DNA of 13,128 nucleotides. Source: Stagonosporopsis chrysanthemi. Lineage: Eukaryota; Ascomycota; Dothideomycetes; Pleosporales; Didymellaceae. The stretch covers positions 1-13,128 of the forward strand of contig JAFISE010000368.1 of the NCBI GenBank assembly GCA_022560025.1, given 5' to 3'. Position numbers and translations under genes: made by a program. The notes below the pieces were generated by a model that had not been told where the DNA came from, did not search any database, and was given only the letters and a program-made list of their open reading frames with translations. This document shows, in pieces, positions 1-7,083 of the stretch. Every line of letters begins with the position of its first letter. Positions within the stretch are counted from its first letter, which is position 1.

Positions 1-1030
1 TCGAAGGAGTGTCCCCGCTTAGAGGGGGGTCAGTACTTTTTGCCGGTCCCCGATATTATCCGCGTATTTCTACATTTATTTATTGGCGGGGCACACCCGC
101 CCCCCCCCCCCCCCCCCCCCCCCTCCTTTGACGGGCTCTCACAACGAGCCTATGGGAGACAGCTCACATGCTCTTCCCGGCTTGGAGCCGGTCACATCTT
201 TCTCGGACGCTTTCAGTTATGTAGAGGTTCTGGGTGATTCTTTCCATTCGATGGTATTTAAATCCAATAATCACCTAAACACGCTCTGAGAAGCTCCCCT
301 TTCCTGCCACAGTAGTGCCTAGAAATCGCCAAACAAGATAGTTAACATGGACGGATAACTGAGGTGACTCGTATATACCAAAATTATAATCTCAGTAACC
401 GCAATAGACAGTATAGGGGTAAGCGATCCTACGTGTGGGTGAGATTCGACGTTTTCGCCCCATAAAGCATCGATTCGGGAAGATGACCTGTCTCGGCAGA
501 ATCTTTACCTAAATGTGAAAATACGACCACATCTTACAGAAAATACTACAACGTAGCTATCACATGGGGTATTGAAGTTGCCAAGTATCGCAGCACAAGC
601 ATAGTTGACTTTGAGGCCGTAGCATAGCTATGACGAGCAGTCCATCGCGAACTATACCTCTGTGGAAACGCTGGCATGGATAGCGCGACTGGACAGAACG
701 GGACAGAGCAAGACGGAGCAGAGTAGCATCACTCAGGAAAGAACAGGACAGATTAGGGCGCAGATGAGGTACTACAAACGGAAAGACGAGTATGGACTGA
801 CTGGTCTTTGTATCCTGCACCTACCTGATGGAGAGGAGATTCGAAATGCAAGTTGACTTGGCGGGATGAAATGACCACCTCGTTTAGTTCGACAGTACGA
901 CTTCCCCATGAACAAGTCTTGTGCGTTTCAGAATCCCCACCACGGGGTGAAGAATTCCCGGTAGCGAGTCGAAAACATCCTCAGTGCGCGGTAAAAACTC
1001 AGACGCGCGTGGCAGAACCCCTCACACGCG
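1..1030. other. Left-end region without a recognisable gene
   Basis: I see no supportable gene here. The open frames are short, mostly lack an ATG, and show no known motif. The stretch from about 240 to 660 is visibly more AT-rich than the genes to the right. It could be decayed mobile-element or subtelomeric DNA, but I found no terminal repeats, no target-site duplication and no reverse transcriptase or transposase motif to support that. A run of 24 C interrupts it at 100-123. The short plus-strand frame at 662-856 looks like chance. Confidence 0.5.
100..123. repeat. Homopolymer run C24
   Basis: The sequence shows 24 consecutive C, preceded by a short C-rich sequence. A run this long is often miscounted in sequencing, so its exact length should not be trusted. 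A G run of the same written length sits near the other end of the window. Confidence 0.9.
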
Positions 1031-1291
1031 TTCCAAACACCTCCTTTCAAATCAAACACCGCAATTCCCTTTCCATCGCAACCCAACAACCCCCTCATCA
1101 CCAACCGCCGCAAGCTGTAAAACACCTCCCCAGCACATCTAAACCCTCTCACCAGCAGCACCACACCACCAGAGAACATCACCAAGAACAGCGGACGAGG
1201 ACGAGGTGTCGACACAAATCCAACCAGTCCCCCCCTCTCCCCCTCTCTCCCTCACTTCCCTTGATAACCCATCGACACCCCTATCAACACC

Positions 1292-1313
1292 CCCAATCCC
1301 AATCCCAATCCCA
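1292..1313. repeat. Short hexamer repeat (CCCAAT)n
   Basis: About 3.7 copies of a CCCAAT-type hexamer are seen. It belongs to the A/C-rich low-complexity belt that runs from about 1030 to 1600 on the plus strand. Confidence 0.8.
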
Positions 1314-1330
1314 CTTCTAACTACATGACC

Positions 1331-1402
1331 ACTCCATCACTCCATCACTCCATCACTCCATCACTCCATCACTCCATCACTCCATCACTCCATCACTCCA
1401 TC
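1331..1402. repeat. Octamer microsatellite, 9 copies of ACTCCATC
   Basis: Nine perfect head-to-tail copies of ACTCCATC fill this stretch. Because 8 is not a multiple of 3, all reading frames cycle through the same peptide (Ser-Leu-His-His-Ser-Ile-Thr-Pro), and the open frame over it is a by-product of the repeat. A single further copy-like unit recurs near 1475. The perfect copies suggest recent slippage or expansion. Confidence 0.95.
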
Positions 1403-1426
1403 AGTCCGAGTCTATCACTCCTTTAT

Positions 1427-1462
1427 TCCAAATCCAAATCCAAATCCAACCCCAACCCCAAC
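1427..1462. repeat. Hexamer repeats TCCAAA grading into CCCCAA
   Basis: Three to four TCCAAA units are followed by CCCCAA-type units. This is part of the same A/C-rich belt. The change of unit within the tract looks like point mutation of one hexamer family. Confidence 0.85.
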
Positions 1463-1724
1463 CACAAGATCACCCCATCACTCCATCAGTCCAACTCCAG
1501 CCCCAACTACACAACCCAATAGCGCGCTAAACACAAGCACAAGACAGCACAAGCACAAGCACAAACACAAGACAGCACAACGCAGCTAGCTAGCTAAACG
1601 CCGCCACCGTCTTTGTGTGTATATCTCCATTTCCACTCCCTCTCCATCTCTGTCTCCGTCTCCCTCCCTATCTATCCCCGTCTCTATTCTCATTGTCATT
1701 CCCATTTCCGTTCTCTGACACAAA

Positions 1725-1773
1725 CCCCTAGACCCTAAACCCTAACCCCTAACCCCTAACCCTTAAATCCTAG
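1725..1773. repeat. Interstitial telomere-like tract (CCCTAA-type, degenerate)
   Basis: Five CCCTAA-like units are seen, alternating between CCCTAA, CCCTAAA and CCCCTAA and bounded by CCCCTAGAC on the left and CCTTAAATCCTAG on the right. Most filamentous ascomycetes have TTAGGG telomeres, so this is the C-rich telomere strand in irregular form. The plus-strand orientation is the one expected at the left end of a chromosome, yet it lies 1.7 kb inside the window. It could be a telomere relic, a subtelomeric repeat, or a chance simple repeat in a C-rich belt. Confidence 0.6.
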
Positions 1774-2144
1774 ATTGATTTGTCTCCGTTGACTCACTTT
1801 ATGTGTCTCTTTAACTCGTTCTCTGTGTCTGTGTTGACTCACTGTGCGTGTCGGCGTTGAGTGGGGTGGAGTGGAATACTGGCTCGCTCGCTCGCCTTGA
1901 GACAGTTGAGATTTTTGCTTAACAGGAGAGAGTGAGCAGAGAGGAAAGGGAGTGAGAAGGGGGGTAAGTAAGTAAACGCTGGCTGGGACCACGGGGGGAG
2001 GTTGTGCACGTGCGTGCGTATGGGGGGGATAATTTCTCAACGGCTGACAGTGCGGAGCGAGGAGAACCACGGAGTATTATATAATCGAGTCACAAAAAAA
2101 GTGGGAAATCACAAATGATGAAGAAGAAAATTATCTGAGACATC
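1774..2144. other. 3' flank of the sulfate permease gene; no gene seen
   Basis: This stretch lies immediately beyond the permease stop codon on the minus strand and probably contains its 3' untranslated region and polyadenylation site. Read on the minus strand, a TATATAAT element lies about 65 nt after the stop and a T-rich stretch about 40 nt after it, both typical of fungal 3'-end signals. The far part is G/T-rich on the plus strand and holds two copies of GTTGACTCACT. No coding sequence is supported. Confidence 0.45.
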
Positions 2145-4272
2145 TCACACCATATCCCCCTTCCCCTTCTCATCCCCCATGACCCGCACCTCCACGGGCT
2201 GCACCTCGATATCGTCCTCGCTGCCCACACGCCCGCGCTCCCGCACCGCCTGCTCGACGGAAGCGTACACGAGCGCCGTGCCGTGCGCGCCGGATTTCCC
2301 CTCCTCTCCCTGCCCCTCCCCTTGTACCCGCCCGACCGCCTTCTCTTCCCCCCCTTCGCCATCCACCCACCTCACCGCCCACCCGAACCGGCGAAACCTC
2401 AACGCCACACGCTCATTCAGCCCCACGAACCGCACCTGCACGCCCTTCCCGCCATACTTCTCCACATCGGCCCTGAGATCGCTCAGCGCCGTCAGGCCCG
2501 TGGTGTCGATATTGTTCACACCGCTCAGATCGAGGACAACGACACGGATAGGGACGGGGTCCTGCTCGACGGCAGCGCGGACACGCAGACGCTGCGCGCG
2601 CTGCTCGCCGGCGACGCTCCAGTTTGCGCGGTCTTTTGAGAGCGGCACAGGCAGCCCGGAGGTGAGCGTTGTGACGGCGTCGAGGATCTGAGACTTGAGT
2701 GCGTAGGCGTTGTAGAAGAGGAGCGGGGCGTGGAGGGCGAAGACCTGGGTGCTGGGCGGGATGGGGAGGGGCGGGGTGCTGGGGACAGCGGGGAGCGAGG
2801 TGATGCGGCGGGCGCGGTGGAAGGCGGAGAAGAGGAGGTGGTACGCGATGCTGAAGCCGACGGCGGTGCCGATGCCGACTTCGGACGAGACGAAGAGGGT
2901 GAGCCAGAAGGCGAGCTGGGAGGCGGTGAAGTCGACGAGCGAGGTGCGCCAGTAGCCGTAGAAGACTGAGGGGGGGATGACGATGTGCCACACGGCAGTG
3001 ACGATGATGGCGGCGAGGGTAGCTTTGGGAATCCAGTAGAGAGCCGGGCTGAGCTTAAAGATGGAGAGGATGACGACGCCGCCGGCGATGACGCCGTACG
3101 CGGGCGACTTGACGCCCGAGTCCGAGTTGACGGCGGTGCGCGACATGGCGCCGCCGACGGCCATGGACGAGAAGAACGAGTTGAAGAAGTTGGTGGTGCC
3201 GAGGTAGACGAGCTCTTGTGCTGCGTCGGTGACGTAGCCGTTCTTGCGCCCGAAGGCTTTGGCGATGGCGAGGTGCTCGAGCGCGGCGGCGATGAAGGGC
3301 GCAATGGAGCGGGGGAACACTTTCTGAATCAGTGCGCCGTCGGGCATGCGCGGGTTGGAGATGCCGTCCGACTTGACCTTGCTGAGCGCCCAGATGGGAT
3401 CGTCTTTGCGGTGCTTGTTGATGCCGTACGAGATGCCCGTGAAGAGGACGAGCACTACAGCGCTCCTGCCGAGTGCGAGCAGCCACACAGCTTTGCTTGA
3501 CTTACCCCACCGCTGGCCCATCTTCTGCATCAGCACGAGGATGACGATGCCGCCCAGTCCGATACCCGTAGTGGCGCCGTCCCACTGAGGGATCTTCGCG
3601 AAGATGTCGTGGATGATGTTCGCCGTGCCTGAGCGCACGGTGATGCCAAACAGCGAAGGGATCTGGCCGAGCATGATGACTATGGCGGCCGCGGAGATGA
3701 AGCCGCTGAGGACAGGCACGGAGATGAACTCAAGGAGGAAGCCCAGCTTAAGCAGTCCGATGGCGAGCGAGTAGATGCCGACCGACATGGCGACCGCAGA
3801 GGCGATGGCTTGTGCGGAGTAGCCCTCGTGGACCACATCAGCGACGATCTCGGCGGTGAGCAGACCCATGAGGGAGGTTGGACCAGTGGAGAGGTCTGGG
3901 GTGTTAGCCGTGGAGACATACACAGCGGGTCAACTTACCTTTGGATGTACCCATGATGAAGACTAGGAAGTTCGGCAGCCAACTCGACATCAAGCCAAAT
4001 TCACCCGGAATCGTCGCGATTTTCGCATACGCCAGCGACTGGGGGATCAGCAGCACGCCGACAGTGACGCCGGCGAGGGTGTCGTTCAGCAGCCATCTTG
4101 GATTGTATCGGGGCAGCCAGTGCACCACCGGCACCCGCTCAACGAGGTACTGGGCTGCAACAGAGGGGGCGGCGCGTGCTGCCTTGCCACCATACCGGAT
4201 GGTGCGATTGATGGTGATGTCCGTGGAGATGGCGTGGGAGATGCGGCCGGGCAGGCGCTTCACGTACTCCAT
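2145..4272 (-). CDS. SulP/SLC26-family sulfate (anion) permease with STAS domain
   Basis: A 694-aa secondary anion transporter. Family members move sulfate or related anions across the plasma or an organelle membrane. The coding exons are 4272-3939 and 3895-2145; the 43-nt intron 3896-3938 starts GTAAGT, has CTAAC as branch site and ends CAG. Splicing restores the family motif MGTSKDLSTGPTSLMG (residues 107-122) and keeps frame. The start at 4272 has good fungal context (CAACATGG); the frame runs on upstream only through a TTG. Visible family marks are the PQSLAYAKIA segment in the first membrane helices, TDAAQEL (about 334-340), SRTAVN (363-368) and the IGTAVGFSIAYH helix (about 453-464). 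The C-terminal STAS domain (about 493-650) contains LDLSGVNNIDTTGLTAL (566-582), interrupted by a Gly/Glu-rich linker at about 623-648. The TSKDLSTGP motif differs from the TSKDISIGPVA of classical fungal sulfate permeases, so the substrate is not certain. The family call is firm; the transported anion is inferred. Confidence 0.95.
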
Positions 4273-4345
4273 GTTGACCAACCAACTGGAGGCAGAGCAG
4301 AAGAATTGATGAACACGTTACTTCACAACACGAGTCAAGACCGCC

Positions 4346-4354
4346 TTAAATAAA
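4346..4354 (-). promoter_or_regulatory. TATA-like element upstream of the sulfate permease
   Basis: Read on the minus strand the sequence is TTTATTTAA, ending about 75 nt before the permease ATG at 4272. This spacing fits a fungal core promoter with a short 5' untranslated region. I found no perfect site for the sulfur regulator CYS3/MetR close by. The call rests on sequence and position only. Confidence 0.4.
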
Positions 4355-4930
4355 CGCTGCGCTCCTCTACACTGAACTGCTGCCAGCGTCCAGTCCAGTG
4401 GCCCGAACAGGCAATACTGGCAGAGGTCTGGGGTCGTGAGGAGGGGTCGCAATCGCACCTACAGGATGAACAAGCACTACACCACCGCTGCGCCAAGACA
4501 GCATGGGTATATGTACGAGGCCGTGAGTGCGCGCCGGCCGCACAGCGCTCTGGATGGTACTCGCTGGAAAGCAGCTTGCCGGCGCCAGCACGTCGGATCG
4601 GGCAGTGAGCTGCACCGGGCAGCCTGAAGCGCCGCCATCGACCTTCCACGTCTGGAAGCGATGCGTGGGCTGTAAGGTCGAGGGCAGTGATGCAGATGCC
4701 CCGGCTGCTCGATAAGCACACCCAGCGAATGGGACCCTTGGCCGGACGCAGTGCGAGTGAGATATAGATGCCACCTGCATGGGTCACGACTGCATGCGCT
4801 GCGAAGCGTAGCTAAGGCGACATTGGCGTTGGCAGCCTTGGTCTGGCAGAACGCACCGCTGGATGAGAGTGCTGTCTCCAGTGCGATGGAAGGCGACAGT
4901 ACAAGTGCTGACAACCGCCCTGGACACGCA

Positions 4931-4952
4931 GTCGCCGTCGCCGTCGCCGTCG
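4931..4952. repeat. Hexamer repeat (GTCGCC), 3.7 copies
   Basis: Perfect GTCGCC units follow one another. The repeat is short and common in GC-rich fungal DNA; it produces the Ala-Val alternation seen in the plus-strand frame across it. Confidence 0.85.
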
Positions 4953-5020
4953 TGCTCGTCCAGTCTCTACGAGCTCGAGGCTTACCCCGCATCGCCATCT
5001 AGCTGCCGTGCCGTCGGCCA

Positions 5021-5054
5021 TCAGCCGTCAGCCGTCAGCCGTCAGCCGTCAGCC
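5021..5054. repeat. Heptamer repeat (TCAGCCG), 4.9 copies
   Basis: Perfect head-to-tail units of TCAGCCG, ending in TCAGCC. The unit length is not a multiple of 3 and the repeat lies outside any supported gene, which fits slippage in non-coding DNA. Confidence 0.9.
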
Positions 5055-5977
5055 TCCCGCAACGACACTCGTCGTGGCCGGGCGCTAGGGCACCGAACAA
5101 GCTTTGGAACAAGCTCCACGCGCGATTGGCTCGCATCCCCCGTCAGGTCTGGACGGTTCAAGGCCGTACATGAACTGTAAGGATCCTGCCGCGCCATCAT
5201 CACGACGCCCACCCACTAACTACAATAGCACAGCTGCTTAGTTCCCCAACTCCAGCACACACCGCACGTACACCTGTGTGCAACACCCCTTTCCCCGTGC
5301 AAAAAAAGCCCTGTTTCACGGCACTTCTCTCGCCATCCTTCTCAGGCACATGACGCCCCTCCATCCACCAGGTCAAAACAAGCTTTCCCCCAAGCCCCAC
5401 AGGTGATTGGCCAAGCATCCTTGTCTCGTATCTCCCGCGCGGAACCGTGCGCCGTCGCAAGGCCGCTCCGCGCATGCCTCGAAGCAAGAAACGCAGTGTG
5501 TGCTGATGACGCAGCGAGCGAGCGAGCCGTGAGTGTCGGCGTTCGCAGGCCGCCCGGGTGAGTTGCTGTAAAAGCCGTGTACGGTGTTACTGGCCGGCAC
5601 GGCGTTGTGTCGCGCGTGCATGCACGTGGTGGGCACAATACATATAATGCTGCTGCCGCAACAGGCGATCTTGCATCTGGCGTCGAGAGCACGATGCAAT
5701 GTTGGAAGCTTGCGGGGGTGGGGGGGTTGTTTAGGCCAGCTTGGCGCAATATGCGGATTTGAGTGCTGATGTGGATGGATCAGGATAGACAAGGAAAAGA
5801 AACGATGGGACAAGGGAGGTGGGTGCGATGATCGCGTGGACGAACGAATGAATATCTGGCTCTGTGCCACGTTGTGAACAGGTCCTGGAGGTGCGATCGA
5901 AAGCGGAAGTTGGTGATACATACAGCGGCTCATATCTCTGCACTGCCAGTCTCGCGCTGGTCTCGCAAAAACCAATT

Positions 5978-5999
5978 AACCAACCAACCAACCAACCAA
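5978..5999. repeat. Tetramer repeat (AACC), 5.5 copies
   Basis: A perfect AACC microsatellite in the gene-poor region. On the opposite strand it reads GGTT. Confidence 0.9.
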
Positions 6000-6456
6000 T
6001 CGCGGCTCAACATCCAGCTGCCACTTTCGCGAGAGCGCCACGAAAAAAATCTCCCTCAAGACATCCATGCCCCATCCCATCCACATCGCCAACACCGATA
6101 AGCCCTGCGGCAAGACCCCACCCAGCACGCCTAGCCATTCAGGAAGGTAGGTATGTGTACACCACCTCTCCCTCCGCAGACCCTCGTAGCCAGACATCCA
6201 CCCCCCTGGCTAATCTAGCCAGTACAGCACTCACCCACCGCCCTCGCGCCCTCTGCATCTCAATCTCAGTGGGCGCCACATACACGACCACAGTCCTCCC
6301 TGCCGTACTGTGCACCGTCACCAAACCACCCACCAAGCCCACCCCTCGCGCAGCCCTCGGCGCCGACCTCCGGGGCCGACATTGCTCCGCTTACTGCGCT
6401 GGTCCCGAATGACAGCCGGGAGTGCGGGGTGTAGATAGTACCTACATAGCCATATC

Positions 6457-6564
6457 CACGCTCTCACGCTCTCACGCTCTCACTCCCACTCCCACACTCT
6501 CCCACTCCCACACTCTCCCACTCCCACACCCTCCCACTCCCACACCCTCACACTCCCACACTCT
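6457..6564. repeat. C-rich satellite tract: CACGCTCT x3 then a 16-bp unit x4.9
   Basis: Three perfect CACGCTCT octamers (6457-6480) lead into a minisatellite of unit CACTCCCACACTCTCC (6487-6564). Its later copies carry a T-to-C change (CACACCCTCC). The tract is strongly C/A-rich on the plus strand. The octamers and the 16-mer share the CAC-CTC pattern and may derive from each other. Confidence 0.9.
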
Positions 6565-6575
6565 GCAAACCAAAC

Positions 6576-6599
6576 AGCCAGCAAGCCAGCAAGCCAGCG
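6576..6599. repeat. Octamer repeat (AGCCAGCA), 3 copies
   Basis: Three units, the last with one change (AGCCAGCG). They sit directly after the 16-bp minisatellite. Confidence 0.85.
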
Positions 6600-7083
6600 C
6601 ACCTTAATTCGAATTCGAAGTCTCAGCATCATCGTCATCACAGTTTCGCTGGCTGGGGCCTGGACCAAATACCAAGTACGTATTCGACTGGCGGACGGCA
6701 CGTCTCGCTTTGTGTGCATGCACACTGGAGGGAGGGAGGGAGAAATGGTGTGGGATGAGGTGAGGCGGGGCGAGACGGGGCGAGGCGAGGCAAGGACGTG
6801 GGTATGCGCAATGAGTAGCAAGCGGGGACGGAGGAGTAGATATAATACAGTCTTGAATTTTTTTTTTGTGGGGATATTCTTGTTCTTCGCCATGTGCGTC
6901 AAACGAGGATGGACGGACAGGCTGGGTAATGGGGGTAAATCGTATCCATCTTACATGCAATACCATCGTACATGGGCGATATTTCATCTTTGTGAAGAGT
7001 TCCCTCGGTGTGTTGACTGATGCAACACCACACGCAGTGGGATCCTGAATGGAATCAACCACACGACGCCGACTCGTTTCCAT

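Larger units (their letters stand above)
4355..7083. other. Long intergenic region (about 2.7 kb), no convincing gene
   Basis: Open frames here are many but poor. Most start at TTG or GTG, their translations are low-complexity or Ser/Pro/Thr/His-rich, and none shows a domain or a conserved-looking block. The best ATG-started ones are a 173-aa minus frame from 4998 and a 159-aa minus frame from 7083; neither is persuasive. The region has several simple repeats (4931-4952, 5021-5054, 5978-5999, 6487-6564, 6576-6599), a TATATAAT-like sequence near 5642, and 12-bp palindromes at 5615-5626 and 6608-6619. It must contain the permease promoter at the left and the 3' flank of the 643-aa gene at the right. 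A non-coding RNA or a small multi-exon gene could be missed. Confidence 0.5.

Noticed and set aside
662..856. Possible retrotransposon fragment at the left end
   Set aside because: No terminal repeats, primer-binding site, or reverse transcriptase or integrase motif can be seen; the idea rests only on base composition.
853..1320. 155-codon plus frame, Gln/His/Pro-rich
   Set aside because: It starts at TTG and merely reads the A/C-rich belt, where stops are rare because T and G are scarce.
2283..3500. Several plus-strand and off-frame minus open frames within the permease gene
   Set aside because: High GC at wobble positions keeps other frames open; the permease frame alone carries family motifs over its whole length.
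4477..4998. 173-codon ATG-started minus frame upstream of the permease
   Set aside because: No domain, biased Ala/Arg/Ser composition, spans a GTCGCC repeat, and no splice join into the permease is needed because that gene already has a good start.
5615..5626. 12-bp palindrome CGTGCATGCACG (and another, TTCGAATTCGAA, at 6608-6619)
   Set aside because: Palindromes of this length occur by chance in windows of this size and neither is paired with another signal.
5864..6412. 182-codon plus-strand frame in the intergenic region
   Set aside because: It begins at GTG, has no ATG upstream, spans an AACC microsatellite and is Pro/Thr/Ser low complexity with no motif.
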